64,000 bases of DNA from Dialister hominis (GTDB taxonomy: Bacteria > Bacillota > Negativicutes > Veillonellales > Dialisteraceae). Position 1 is the stretch's first letter. Each line of letters opens with the position of its first letter. The stretch is taken from positions 1,036,001 through 1,100,000 of the forward strand of contig NZ_AP019697.1 of assembly GCF_007164725.1 (NCBI RefSeq). Direction: 5' to 3'. Below the pieces are notes generated by a model. That model was given only the letters and a program-made list of their open reading frames with translations, did not search any database and was not told where the DNA came from. The position numbers and the translations under genes were made by a program. Shown piece after piece: positions 34,053 to 43,254 of this stretch.

Positions 34053-35546
34053 ATGGATTTCAACAACAGCTGGCCTATAGCACTAGCTTTCATTCTGTAT
34101 TTGATTTTAATGATGGGTATCGGCCTTTATTATTCGAGACAGCAGAAAAACCTTTCCTCTTATATTCTGGGGGATAGAAAACTGGGTCCCTGGCTGACTT
34201 CCATGAGTGCTGAAGCATCCGATATGAGCGGCTGGATGCTCATGGGTCTTCCCGGCTATGCTTACCTGCACGGCTTATCTGCTTTTTGGACCGGCATCGG
34301 CCTTATTATAGGCACATGGGCGAACTGGCTTCTCGTATCAAAACGTTTAAGAAATTATACAGAAGTCGCAAATAACAGCCTGACAATACCTGACTACCTC
34401 TCAAACCGCTTTGAGGATACCAAAAACGGACTTCGCTTGATTTGCGCAGTGTTCATCATTCTCTTTTTCATCATATACACCTCATCCGGATTTGTAGCAG
34501 CAGGCAGATTATTCAATACTATTTTTGGTATTCCATATTTCCATGCATTGCTTCTCGGTGCATTCGTTGTCGTTTTCTATACATTCCTGGGCGGCTTCTC
34601 TGCTGTTGCATTGACAGACTTCATTCAGGGAACAATGATGTTCTTTACGGTTATTTACGTTCCGCTTGCAGCAACAATTGCTTTAGGCGGTCCGGTTCCG
34701 ACGATGGATATCTTATCAGGCGAAGGCCCGGATTTCTTTTCATTCTTCCCCGCATCCACAAGCATGTCGGCACTGCTTATTATGCTGGTATCCTCCCTGG
34801 GATGGGGCCTTGGATATTTCGGCCAGCCTCATATTTTAGTAAAATTCATGGCAATCGGCGATGCCGATGATTTAAAGAAATCGACACACATTGCTATGCT
34901 TTGGGTCTTATTATCCCTTGGTTTTGCCATTGCCATTGGTATTGTCGGCAAAGCCTATCTCAGCACCCCTCTGGAAAATGCGGATGCTGAAAGAGTATTC
35001 ATCATCATGGCAAAGTCTCTTTCGGCACCATTTATTACAGGAATCATCTGGTCAGCCATTCTGGCAGCGATCATGAGTACAAGTTCCTCCCAATTGCTCG
35101 TAACGTCTTCTGCGGTTTCCAGAGATCTTTTCCAGGCATTCCTCTTCAAGAATGCATCTGAAAAGACGTTGATCCGTGTAAGCCGCATCAGTGTACTGGT
35201 TGTCTCTATAATTGCAGTATATCTGGGTTCCGATCCGGACAGCTATATTTTCCAGATTGTCTCTTATGCGTGGGCTGGATTTGGTGCCTGCTTCGGTGCA
35301 ACGATACTCCTCTCACTTTACTGGAAACGCATGACATTAAAAGGTGCCTACGCCGGTGTACTTATCGGGGGAATTACCGTCCTTATCTGGAAACAGTTTG
35401 AATGGTTCGGCATCTATGAACTGGTTCCTGGTTTCTTCCTTTCAACCATTTCGATCATAGTTGTCAGCCTGCTTGATAAAGAGCCGTCCGAAAGCATTCT
35501 CAAGACATTTGAAAAAGCAATTTCCCTTTCAAAGAAACATAAATAA
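34053..35546 (+). CDS. putP: Sodium/proline symporter
   Basis: A 497-residue sodium:solute symporter of the SSS family with about 13 membrane segments. Family marks are SYILGDRKLGPWLTSMSAEASDMSGWMLMG near residue 40, the core LGGFSAVALTDFIQG near residue 185 and ISTSSSQLLVTSSAVSRDL-like AIMSTSSSQLLVTSSAV near residue 345, which forms part of the sodium site. Proline is the best substrate guess. An ISL3 element lies nine bases after its stop and separates it from the terminator it once shared with rnpB. Confidence 0.93.
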   Translation: MDFNNSWPIALAFILYLILMMGIGLYYSRQQKNLSSYILGDRKLGPWLTSMSAEASDMSGWMLMGLPGYAYLHGLSAFWTGIGLIIGTWANWLLVSKRLRNYTEVANNSLTIPDYLSNRFEDTKNGLRLICAVFIILFFIIYTSSGFVAAGRLFNTIFGIPYFHALLLGAFVVVFYTFLGGFSAVALTDFIQGTMMFFTVIYVPLAATIALGGPVPTMDILSGEGPDFFSFFPASTSMSALLIMLVSSLGWGLGYFGQPHILVKFMAIGDADDLKKSTHIAMLWVLLSLGFAIAIGIVGKAYLSTPLENADAERVFIIMAKSLSAPFITGIIWSAILAAIMSTSSSQLLVTSSAVSRDLFQAFLFKNASEKTLIRVSRISVLVVSIIAVYLGSDPDSYIFQIVSYAWAGFGACFGATILLSLYWKRMTLKGAYAGVLIGGITVLIWKQFEWFGIYELVPGFFLSTISIIVVSLLDKEPSESILKTFEKAISLSKKHK

Positions 35547-35561
35547 GAAATTTTAGGCTCT

Positions 35562-36413
35562 TCACGGAAATTTGGGGGATGAATAATTTTTAGGTAAAGA
35601 ATGGAATCGGATAAGGGTAAAGAAATAATCCATGTTTCGGTACCCATATCCGATTCTTTTTAGTACCTTGATCTTATTATTGAATCCTTCAAGCTTCCCC
35701 GTATTGATAGGATACAGGGCATGAGCAGCCAGTCCCTTGATTCGCTTCTGCTTTTGCCGGGCAAACTTTACCAGGGCAGGAATCCCGCTCTCCAGTCCAG
35801 CCTGAATCCATTTTGTCCATCCGGCGAGAGCTTCTTCATAGTCAGTCAATGTGAACAGATGAGTCATCTCCTGCTTCATGGCATAACAAATCGCCAAATC
35901 CCTATGCTCGCTCAGGATATCCAACAGATGAGTTTTCTGCCTTTCATTCAGGTGGTCGTCCTTCTTTAACAGTATCCATCGGGATTTCTTTAATTCGGTA
36001 TAAAGCTTCCTTTCTTCATGGCTCTTTTCCCTGGCCATCTTCTGGAGCTCTGGATTATTAGTTTCTTTCGTATATTCCCTTAATGCTTCTGCTTCCTGCC
36101 TATGCTTTTGTGCTTCCTCCAGGCGCACGGCTCCCATAACATCACGCCCAAACTGTGCCTGCATATGGTACCGGTCATAAACGATGGGGACCTTCGGACA
36201 ATATTTCTGAAACAGCCTGTTAAAGGATGCGTTCATATCCATGGCCACCGCTTTTAGCCTGGAAAGAAGCGAAAGGTCAATGCTTTTAAGGAAGTGCTCA
36301 AAATCTGCCATGGAGCGGCCCAGGCCGGCCCACAAGATGAATCCCGTTTCCAAATCCATAACGCAGGTGGCATAGCGATGGCCCTTATGGATAGCGAACT
36401 CATCTACGGCCAA
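35562..36413 (-). pseudogene. ISL3 transposase catalytic domain, copy 2
   Basis: This 283-residue frame (open a little further upstream to about 36451) carries the ISL3 DDE domain from LAVDEFAIHKGHRYATCVMD through VYDRYHMQAQFGRDVMGA to NTGKLEGFNNKIKVLKRI with all expected catalytic regions, including the segment deleted in copy 1. It lacks the N-terminal zinc-finger and HTH part, which lies in another frame. It differs from copy 1 by a handful of substitutions. Confidence 0.8.
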
Positions 36414-36439
36414 ATACCGTGGGCGATAGTTACTTTTCT

Positions 36440-36904
36440 TCAGGCGCAGGTTTCAAAGGCAGCCAACGCCTTATCCATGATATGCTTTTGTATTTTCTGT
36501 ATGGTACTCCAATGTACAGAGAGCATGGCCGAAATGGCAGAAATGGATGTATGACACTTAAGCAGATGGATAATCCACAAGGCCATATCCCAAGTAACGC
36601 GTGTGAAAGGGCATTGGCAGGGGATATCTTCCGTTATGGTCTCCCCGCAGGATGTGCAGCGGAATCTGTGCCCCGAGAACTCTATATACTTCTTTTGCTT
36701 AGGAAGATCTGGAAAATCCTTGATGAGTACAGAAAAAGCCCCATAACTATACATACGGGAGTGACAGTGCGGACAGGAAAAATCTCTGGCAGTCCGTAGA
36801 CTGGTAACTCGGGTATGGCAATGAGGATTTGGATGGTTAGTGATATTTTCTGTGCGATAATATTGACAATTAAAAGTGATTTCATTATGGTAATAAAAGA
36901 GCAT
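36440..36904 (-). pseudogene. ISL3 transposase N-terminal part, copy 2
   Basis: Same 154-residue zinc-finger/HTH half as in copy 1, with the substitutions N-terminal T for I and S for F in the HTH. The ATG at 36904 lies in the 3' arm of the conserved start-codon hairpin (36895-36964). It ends in the same early stop (FETCA) before the catalytic domain in the -1 frame. Confidence 0.8.
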
Positions 36905-37060
36905 TATTCGACCTCCGTGCGTAGTTTTAGGCAACTTACATTTTGGAGTAGATAATGCTCTTTTTCAATGCCAATTTTATATGTTATTATTTTTATCCCA
37001 CAAAAAAGCGTGATGAACCAAATTTTATATGAGCTTATTACTCAAGATTCAAATAAAAAA

Positions 37061-37096
37061 GAGGCTGGAATCCAAAATGGTTTCCAGTCTCTTTTC
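37061..37096. terminator. Bidirectional terminator between rnpB and putP
   Basis: GAGGCTGGAA (37061-37070) pairs with TTTCCAGTCTC (37081-37091), with A- and T-runs on both sides. It ends rnpB on the minus strand and originally probably putP on the plus strand, before the ISL3 insertion pushed them apart. Confidence 0.75.
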
Positions 37097-37452
37097 ATTT
37101 GCGGCGAGCATTCAATAAGCCGAGTTCTGTACCGCTTGCGCGGTGATGATTATCTTTCTAGGCAGTAAATTACTCTACTGCTCAAGCGACGCAACCCGGA
37201 AGGTCAGCGGGCAACCTCAACCCTTCCCTATTCGGTCTTGCTTCGGATGGGGTTTACCAAGCCAGCCGGTCTCCCGACTGCTGGTGCGCTCTTACCGCAC
37301 CTTTCCACCCTTACCATCCTAAGATGGCGGTTTCCTTTTCTATGGCACTTTCCCTAGGGTCACCCCCGCCGGACGTTATCCGGCATCCTGCCCTGCGAAG
37401 CTCGGACTTTCCTCACGCCTTTCGGCCCGCAATCATCTTTCCTGCTCGTAGG
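37097..37452 (-). ncRNA. rnpB: RNase P RNA (bacterial class A type)
   Basis: This RNA is the catalytic part of RNase P, which trims the 5' leader of tRNAs. On the minus strand the conserved pieces appear in order: GAGGAAAGTCCGAGCT near the 5' end, GGTAAGAGCGCACCAGC, GAGACCGGCTGGC with GGTAAACCCC, and ACAGAACTCGGCTTAT near the 3' end. Total length of about 355 nt fits type A. Ends are estimated from the promoter and the terminator hairpin. Confidence 0.95.
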
Positions 37453-37456
37453 AGTT

Positions 37457-37485
37457 AGTATATCATAAATATTTTCTTTATTCAA
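37457..37485 (-). promoter_or_regulatory. rnpB promoter
   Basis: TTGAAT (37480-37485) and TATACT (37457-37462) are 17 bases apart on the minus strand and would start transcription at about 37450, right at the predicted rnpB 5' end. Confidence 0.7.
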
Positions 37486-37506
37486 GAAAAGAAATGAGAA
37501 GCTTGA

Positions 37507-38316
37507 TTATCCAATGTAGCTGAAAACATCTCTTGCGACAGGATCTTCCACAACTTCAATATCCCAGCTCTTCTCTTCAAATGATTGGCGCAGCCGGTTT
37601 GCAAGATTTTGGACAACAGGATGCTCTGTATAAAAATGGCCGCCATCAACCACGATAATATCACTAGCATAAGCCTCCTGCGCTTCATGGTACTTCAGAT
37701 CCCCCGTCAGGAAAAGATCTGCGCCAAGCCTTTTTGCATCATGAATATATTCGCTTCCAGCTCCGCCAAGAATCGCGATTTTCTTCACATTTTTATTAAT
37801 ATCGCCGCTGTATCTGATAACGGGCATTTCCAGTTTTTCCCTGATATAGCTGACCGCTTCTTTTCCTGACATCACACGAGGGAGCATGCCGGTTCTGCCA
37901 AGAGAATCCGCATCAGATCCATTTTCAGCAGGGGCAAGTCCGGATACATCACTGAGGGATAATTTCTCTGCCAATACGTCATTGACTCCACCCCGGGCAA
38001 TATCAAGATTTGTATGCGCTGCAAATGAAACAATCGATGACCGGATCAGTGTTTCAATGATCTTTCCACGATATGTGCCTAAATCAATTTCATGAAGAGA
38101 TCTAAAGAGAAACGGATGATGCGAAATAATAAGATTGACGCCATTATCAGCAGCATAGGAAGCGTTTTCAGCCGTTAAATCCAAAGCGACCAATACCTTC
38201 TTTACAGGGGTATGTACGTTCCCAATCTGGAGCCCCGGGTGATCCCAGCTTTCTGCAAGACTCTGCGGTGCCCACGCGTTCATGATATTGATGATCTGCT
38301 TTGCTTCAATACTCAT
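37507..38316 (-). CDS. Nif3-like dinuclear metal center protein
   Basis: A 269-residue member of the Nif3/YqfO family, toroidal hexamers with a two-metal site; GTP cyclohydrolase-like activity has been suggested but the role is unsettled. Metal ligands are visible in NLIISHHPFLFRS near residue 63, AAHTNLDIARGGVND near residue 101 and GGHFYTEHPVVQNLA near the end. It lacks the inserted YqfO domain seen in longer members. It overlaps trmK by four bases, the usual Firmicute pairing near rpoD. Confidence 0.9.
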   Translation of the reverse strand: MSIEAKQIINIMNAWAPQSLAESWDHPGLQIGNVHTPVKKVLVALDLTAENASYAADNGVNLIISHHPFLFRSLHEIDLGTYRGKIIETLIRSSIVSFAAHTNLDIARGGVNDVLAEKLSLSDVSGLAPAENGSDADSLGRTGMLPRVMSGKEAVSYIREKLEMPVIRYSGDINKNVKKIAILGGAGSEYIHDAKRLGADLFLTGDLKYHEAQEAYASDIIVVDGGHFYTEHPVVQNLANRLRQSFEEKSWDIEVVEDPVARDVFSYIG

Positions 38317-38999
38317 AACATTCCCTCCAAAAGTTCTCTTTCTTTCAATGCGATTTCTTTCTTTTTCCTGTTTCTATCATTCTGATTGTCATCAGAAATT
38401 GAATGAATGAGGATATCTCTCTTCTTGATCAGTTTTCTGATATGCATAGGGAAAAGCGGATCTTTTTTATAAGCTTCAGTCACGCCTACCTCTGCTTCAA
38501 ACAAAGTAACTTCACATTCAGGTTCTCCAGGTACCACTTTCATAAGCTCGTACAGGCGCTGCCCTTCTATTGCCATTCTTTCTTCCTGAATCACAAAGCC
38601 ATTGTTCATAAGAAAATACTTCAGATCAGCAACATGATTCTGGGGCTGCAGGACCAGCCAATGAAGGGCATGTGCTTTTTCCGGAGAATCCTTTAATATA
38701 TCAATGATCATTAAGCCGCCCATACCGGCAATCGTTACACCATCCACCTCGCCAGTCGTTAACGGCTCGATTCCGGCTCCCAGTCTTATTTCTACACAAT
38801 CTCCTCTGTTTTCTCTGATGATATGCTCTTTTGCTTTCACCAGAGGCCCCTTGTGTATATCACAAGCGACAGCATATGATATGCGTCCTTCTTCCAGCAA
38901 ATGCAGGGGGAGATATGCATGATCCGTTCCTATATCTGCCATAATACGGCACTGCGGAACCAAATTTTCTACTTCCTGGAGCCTTGGGGTTAATTTCAT
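38313..38999 (-). CDS. trmK: tRNA (adenine(22)-N(1))-methyltransferase
   Basis: TrmK methylates N1 of A22 in bacterial tRNAs. The 228-residue Rossmann methyltransferase starts MKLTPRLQEVENLVP, then MADIGTDHAYLPLHLLEEG (SAM loop), ACDIHKGPLVKAKEHI and VDGVTIAGMGGLMI. A C-terminal helical domain follows. I start it at ATG 38999 after AAGAGG; the ATG at 39014 is an alternative. It is translationally coupled to the Nif3 gene. Confidence 0.92.
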   Translation of the reverse strand: MKLTPRLQEVENLVPQCRIMADIGTDHAYLPLHLLEEGRISYAVACDIHKGPLVKAKEHIIRENRGDCVEIRLGAGIEPLTTGEVDGVTIAGMGGLMIIDILKDSPEKAHALHWLVLQPQNHVADLKYFLMNNGFVIQEERMAIEGQRLYELMKVVPGEPECEVTLFEAEVGVTEAYKKDPLFPMHIRKLIKKRDILIHSISDDNQNDRNRKKKEIALKERELLEGML

Positions 39000-39024
39000 T
39001 TTTCCTCTTATCATATTTATATAA

Positions 39025-39053
39025 CAAAAAAGCTGAGCAAACGCTCAGCTTTA
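39025..39053 (-). terminator. Terminator after the CAU tRNA
   Basis: AGCTGAGC (39031-39038) pairs with GCTCAGCT (39043-39050) around a 4-base loop, with a T-run on the minus strand. It lies 14 bases after the tRNA and just before trmK. Confidence 0.8.
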
Positions 39054-39063
39054 TAAATTCTAT

Positions 39064-39140
39064 TGGTGGGCCCACCAGGGCTCGAACCTGGGACCAGACG
39101 GTTATGAGCCGTCGGCTCTGACCAACTGAGCTATGGGCCC
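39064..39140 (-). tRNA. tRNA with CAT anticodon (Met or Ile2)
   Basis: The 77-nt cloverleaf starts GGGCCCATAGCTCAG, has anticodon stem GACGG-CTCATAA-CCGTC with anticodon CAT, T-arm GGTTCGAGCC and an encoded CCA end. The GACGGCTCATAACCGTC arm and GGNCC-type acceptor look more like the isoleucine-2 (lysidine) tRNA than elongator methionine, but this cannot be settled by eye. It is not an initiator, since the acceptor starts with a normal G1-C72 pair. Confidence 0.93.
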
Positions 39141-39268
39141 GCATCACCAACTTATGCTATTCTAACAGCTAAACCCGAATGAGTCAAGAGTTAAAGCCAG
39201 CCTAATTTCGTGAAGCCCGATAATCAGTTGTATCGATCCCTGAGAGCTGCATACAGCCCAGATATGCC

Positions 39269-40405
39269 TTATTGATTGATCAATGTCTTTGCCGATTTTT
39301 TCAACTTAACCAGTGCCTTGCCCTCGATCTGGCGGATCCTCTCTCTTGTCACATCGAAGTATTTGCCTACTTCTTCGAGTGTCCTTGTCTTTCCGTCTTT
39401 CAGACCAAATCTCAATTCGAGTACCTGCCGCTCCCTGTCGGTAAGAGACTGCAGCAGTTCCTCTATCTGCTCGCGCAGCAAAATCGAGCCCGCTGCATCA
39501 TCCGGTGCAACAGTTTCATGATCCTCTATGAAATCTCCCAAATGGGAATCTTCTTTTTCTCCAATCGGGGTCTCCAAAGAAATGGGATCCTGTGCTATCT
39601 TCTTTACTTCCCTGATCTTCTCAACGGAGATTCCCATAGCTTCTGCCAGTTCTTCATTCGTAGCCTCCCGGCCTTTTTCCTGAAGCAGCTGCCTGGATAT
39701 CCTGTTCAGTTTGTTAATGGTTTCAACCATGTGAACAGGGACGCGGATAGTGCGCGCCTGATCTGCTATCGCTCTGGTTATCGCCTGTCTGATCCACCAT
39801 GTCGCATAAGTTGAAAACTTATACCCTTTTGTATAATCAAATTTATCGACTGCTTTAAGAAGCCCTAAGTTGCCTTCCTGAATCAGGTCCAAAAACTGAA
39901 GACCCCGTCCCAGATATTTTTTTGCAATAGAAACCACAAGTCTGAGGTTTCTGTCAGCCAATTCCTTCTTGGCATCGTCAGCTTCCTTCTTATCCTCATC
40001 TGTTGCATCGGGAAGGCTTCCTTTTTCGACTTTCTTGGCCAGGACTATCTCTTCATCGCTGTCGAGCAGGCGCATCGAGCCGATTTCCTTTAAATACATT
40101 TTTACAGGATCATCAATGGCAACAGCACCTTCATGGCTTGGAGCCGCGCTGATTTTCTCAACTTCTTTTCTCTCAGAATTATCTTCTGAATCAAGCATTT
40201 CCAAATCCTCATCAGAAGCTTCTTCATCGAAGTTGATTTCTAAATGCTTTTTATGTAATTCTTCATATAATTCTGACAGTTCTTCTTCTCCTAAGTTATT
40301 ATCGGAAATAATAGCGATAATATCCTTATTCGAAATAACCCCATTCTGAGATTTTTTCTGCAAATCTCCAATCCATTTCCCCATCTGTTTCGCTAGTTCT
40401 GTCAT
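39269..40405 (-). CDS. rpoD: RNA polymerase primary sigma factor (RpoD/SigA)
   Basis: The housekeeping sigma factor directs RNA polymerase to -10/-35 promoters like those noted in this window. The 378-residue protein has an acidic region 1.1-like N-terminus, region 1.2 ([13 protein letters not shown]), region 2 ([21 protein letters not shown] and [20 protein letters not shown]), region 3 and region 4 ([20 protein letters not shown]). I start it at ATG 40405, nine bases after GGGGG; the upstream ATG abuts that site. It follows dnaG, a conserved macromolecular-synthesis pairing. Confidence 0.98.
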   Translation of the reverse strand: MTELAKQMGKWIGDLQKKSQNGVISNKDIIAIISDNNLGEEELSELYEELHKKHLEINFDEEASDEDLEMLDSEDNSERKEVEKISAAPSHEGAVAIDDPVKMYLKEIGSMRLLDSDEEIVLAKKVEKGSLPDATDEDKKEADDAKKELADRNLRLVVSIAKKYLGRGLQFLDLIQEGNLGLLKAVDKFDYTKGYKFSTYATWWIRQAITRAIADQARTIRVPVHMVETINKLNRISRQLLQEKGREATNEELAEAMGISVEKIREVKKIAQDPISLETPIGEKEDSHLGDFIEDHETVAPDDAAGSILLREQIEELLQSLTDRERQVLELRFGLKDGKTRTLEEVGKYFDVTRERIRQIEGKALVKLKKSAKTLINQ

Positions 40406-40518
40406 AATTGTCATCCCCCAAGCAGAAGACTTATTTTTCCGATCGACTAATTAAGCCCAATAATGAACTTGCATGTATAAATGTAATTTTGTATCAGTAA
40501 ATAAGAATGAATTCATAT

Positions 40519-42303
40519 TTATCTGAGCGACATGATTTCTTTGCTAAGCTGGATGCAGATCAGCTGCTCCTTCTTGGCCAGTTCCGGATCCGAACGCATC
40601 AGGGTCTGAACATTTTCAGTATGTTTTCTGTATTCATCCTGCAGGAAGATTCTGCGAAGAGGCAGGATATATTCCTCCCGGGGTACGAGCCCAGTCTGTT
40701 CTTCATTCATATGAAGGGCCGCCAGTTTCTCAATTTCTTCACGTGTGAGCCCAGCTTCAATCATGCCTATAGTAAAAGGCTGCCCGTTGAAGCTCTTGAG
40801 AAGATCATATAGTTTCTGATTGAATGGATCGCAGAACCGGTAGGAATCAAGTTCCTCCGCTTCCGACGGGAAAACCAGGTACTTGATGCAGTACTTCAGC
40901 AGACCATCCTCTAACAGCTTTCGCTTTTTTACAATGACGTCAGAGTCAATCTCCGGAAGTTCCTTTTGTGTTTTCTGGGATATATAAATATTAGAATGGT
41001 TCTTTTTGGCATAAGCTAATGCTTCGCTTCTTATCATTCCTTCATCCATGTGCATATTTCTGGCCATCTTGCGAATGAAAGAATTAAACTGGAATGTATC
41101 ATTCTGTGCCAGCAATGTAGAAAACATTTCATCCAATATATGATGCTGTCCGTCTAAAGTTGCACTGTCATACTGCCTGCAGAGTGATCCAAACAAATAA
41201 TCCAAAGCGGGTTCGGCCCTGTCTATTGCGGCAAGATAAGCTTCTCCCCCATGTGCATTAACAAATTCATCGGGATCTTTTCCATCGCCTAATTGGGCAA
41301 CCCGAAGTTTCAAACCGACAGAGCCTGCAATTTCCAACGCTCGTTTCGTCGCATTCTGGCCGGCTGAATCCATATCATAACTAAAAACAATCTCGTCAGC
41401 GTATTTCTTAAGGAGTCTGGCTTGTTCGACGGTAAATGCCGTGCCTAATGATGCCACGGCATTGGTGATGCCATGAGAATGAAGTGATATGGCATCCATA
41501 TAGCCCTCAACCATGATTGCCTGCCGTTTCTTCCTGATTTCCGGCAAAGCCTGATAGAGTGCAAACAAAAGCATCCTTTTGTTGAATATCGGTGTTTCCG
41601 GAGAATTCAGGTACTTAGGCTTGCTGTCATCCATGACACGACCGCCAAATGCAACTATGTTCCCTCTTATATTCAGGATAGGAAACATGCAACGGTTCCT
41701 GAAATAGTCAAAATAAGATCCATCTTTTACCCCGCACAGGCCTGCTTCAACCAGGATATTCCCCTCTATATGCTTTTTCGAGGTAAAATCATCATAAAGA
41801 CGATGCCATTCATGAGGGGCAAAGCCAAGATGAAAATCCTCAATCGTTTTAGGTGTCAGATGTCTCTTTACAAAGTATTCAAGTCCAGGCTTTCCCATAC
41901 GCGTCTTTGTAAGACAATTATGGAAGTAATCACCTGCCAGTCCAATGACAGAGTATAAACGTTTTCTGGATGATTCTCTTCTCTGTTCCTCCGGGCTTAA
42001 TTCTTTAACAGGCAGTTCAATATTGGCAGAATCTGCCAATCGCTCAACCGCTTCATTAAAAGAGATATTCTCCATTTTCTCTAAAAAGGATATTACGTCC
42101 CCGCTGGCATGACAGCCAAAGCAGTAATAAAATCCCTTTTCGGGAGAAACAGAAAAAGAAGGGGTCTTCTCAGGACCATGAAAAGGACAAGAAGCAAAAT
42201 AATATCTTCCCTTTTTCGTCAGTTCTACATAGGATCCTATAACATCTAAAATATTAACACTGTCCTTAAGACGTTGAAGGAATTCATTACTAAAACTTGC
42301 CAT
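40519..42303 (-). CDS. dnaG: DNA primase
   Basis: DnaG makes RNA primers at the replication fork. The 594-residue protein has the N-terminal zinc finger (C39, H42, C61, C64), the RNA polymerase/TOPRIM core with EGYMDAISLHSHGI and VFSYDMDSAGQNATKRALEIAG, and a C-terminal helicase-binding domain. The ATG at 42303 has an AGGAGGGAG site. It is followed by rpoD after a 113-base gap. Confidence 0.97.
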   Translation of the reverse strand: MASFSNEFLQRLKDSVNILDVIGSYVELTKKGRYYFASCPFHGPEKTPSFSVSPEKGFYYCFGCHASGDVISFLEKMENISFNEAVERLADSANIELPVKELSPEEQRRESSRKRLYSVIGLAGDYFHNCLTKTRMGKPGLEYFVKRHLTPKTIEDFHLGFAPHEWHRLYDDFTSKKHIEGNILVEAGLCGVKDGSYFDYFRNRCMFPILNIRGNIVAFGGRVMDDSKPKYLNSPETPIFNKRMLLFALYQALPEIRKKRQAIMVEGYMDAISLHSHGITNAVASLGTAFTVEQARLLKKYADEIVFSYDMDSAGQNATKRALEIAGSVGLKLRVAQLGDGKDPDEFVNAHGGEAYLAAIDRAEPALDYLFGSLCRQYDSATLDGQHHILDEMFSTLLAQNDTFQFNSFIRKMARNMHMDEGMIRSEALAYAKKNHSNIYISQKTQKELPEIDSDVIVKKRKLLEDGLLKYCIKYLVFPSEAEELDSYRFCDPFNQKLYDLLKSFNGQPFTIGMIEAGLTREEIEKLAALHMNEEQTGLVPREEYILPLRRIFLQDEYRKHTENVQTLMRSDPELAKKEQLICIQLSKEIMSLR

Positions 42304-42391
42304 ATTCCTTCTCCCTCCTGCTTAATTGATTATAGATTTTCTTAAGATCAGCTATTCATAAAGATAGCTTCATGCAAGGATCCGTTCTTTA

Positions 42392-43126
42392 TCATTCAAT
42401 ATTTTCAGTTTTCCTGCATTTTGATAGTTCCTGCCACCTGGTCTTGAGTATATTCATGTAAATATCAGGACGCAGTCCGAAACTTGCCAGAGCGTATCCG
42501 TCACTGACCTCGACCAGGAGTGTCCTGCCGTCATCGGTAACGCCAAAATCCAGCGCATAGGCAGAAGGGGCTCCTTCATATCGATGAACGGCCTCTTCCA
42601 TCACGGAAGGATCCGGGAAAACATCCCAGCGTCCTTTATAAGGTGTCAGTCCGGTTATGGTACCATTTAATACCCATAGGCGCCATTCAGATAAAAACTG
42701 AACCTTTACGCTGCACCAGACATCAATATCTTCAAGACCCCCGCCAAGCTTAATCAGATCTTCAGATTTATCGAGTACCGTTCCGTGAAATCTCTTTACA
42801 TCCTCAATCGGCTTGACAAAGACATGCCAGCATTCAGGGTGGCTCGTTATAGTAAAAAGCGTGGATTTCCAGATTTTACGTCCGATAAATGATTTCAACT
42901 GCTCCGGATAATCCAGCGGGGCTGGTTTTATCCCCAGTTTTTCCAAAGCAACTTTGACATCTGAGAATGTACCGATAACCGGATCCATAGGATCATTATC
43001 TGTTATAGAATAAACTGCTTTATATTTTACAACCGGTATGTGCAAAGCTTCACAGCCGGCATAGGCATTATAGCAATTTGTATCATAGAATTCTCCGGTA
43101 TGTTTTATACGGATGTAAGCCTTCAT
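42392..43126 (-). CDS. ATP-grasp domain protein (DUF4343-type)
   Basis: A 244-residue protein with ATP-grasp features: lysine-bearing strand in WHVFVKPIEDVKRFHGTV, WCSVKVQFLSEWRLWVLNG and the acidic metal site in TLLVEVSDGYALASFGL. These enzymes join a carboxylate to an amine or thiol; the substrate here is unknown. The ATG at 43126 has a GGAGGAGA site; the frame extends to 43165 without a start signal. It lies 129 bases before an IS30 element and has no partner genes. Confidence 0.65.
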   Translation of the reverse strand: MKAYIRIKHTGEFYDTNCYNAYAGCEALHIPVVKYKAVYSITDNDPMDPVIGTFSDVKVALEKLGIKPAPLDYPEQLKSFIGRKIWKSTLFTITSHPECWHVFVKPIEDVKRFHGTVLDKSEDLIKLGGGLEDIDVWCSVKVQFLSEWRLWVLNGTITGLTPYKGRWDVFPDPSVMEEAVHRYEGAPSAYALDFGVTDDGRTLLVEVSDGYALASFGLRPDIYMNILKTRWQELSKCRKTENIE

Positions 43127-43241
43127 GGATTCTCCTCCATCTGGTAATAAGATACCTACTATCACATTTTTTATGATACCATTAAATTCATTTTTTTACC
43201 AGCCAATAGAATCATGTAATGTTTTTAGTCCCAAGAACCGT

Positions 43242-43254
43242 CTTGCTATTTTCC
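43242..43254. repeat. 13-bp direct repeat, left flank of IS30 (target duplication)
   Basis: CTTGCTATTTTCC at 43242-43254 is repeated exactly at 44461-44473, bracketing the IS30 element. It is the likely target-site duplication. Confidence 0.75.

Larger units (their letters stand above)
35556..37019 (-). mobile_element. ISL3-family insertion sequence, copy 2 (full length)
   Basis: The 1464-bp element runs opposite to copy 1. Its ends are GGCTCTTCACGG at 35556 and, on the minus strand, GGTTCATCACGC from 37019; the second differs by one base from copy 1. It is flanked by the perfect 8-bp repeat AAATTTTA (35548-35555 and 37020-37027). It keeps the 63 bp missing from copy 1 but has the same frameshift between the two transposase halves. 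It landed just after the putP stop codon. Confidence 0.93.

Noticed and set aside
36968-37168. Plus-strand 66-codon open frame over rnpB
   Set aside because: It overlaps the ISL3 end, the terminator and RNase P RNA, and has no start signal.
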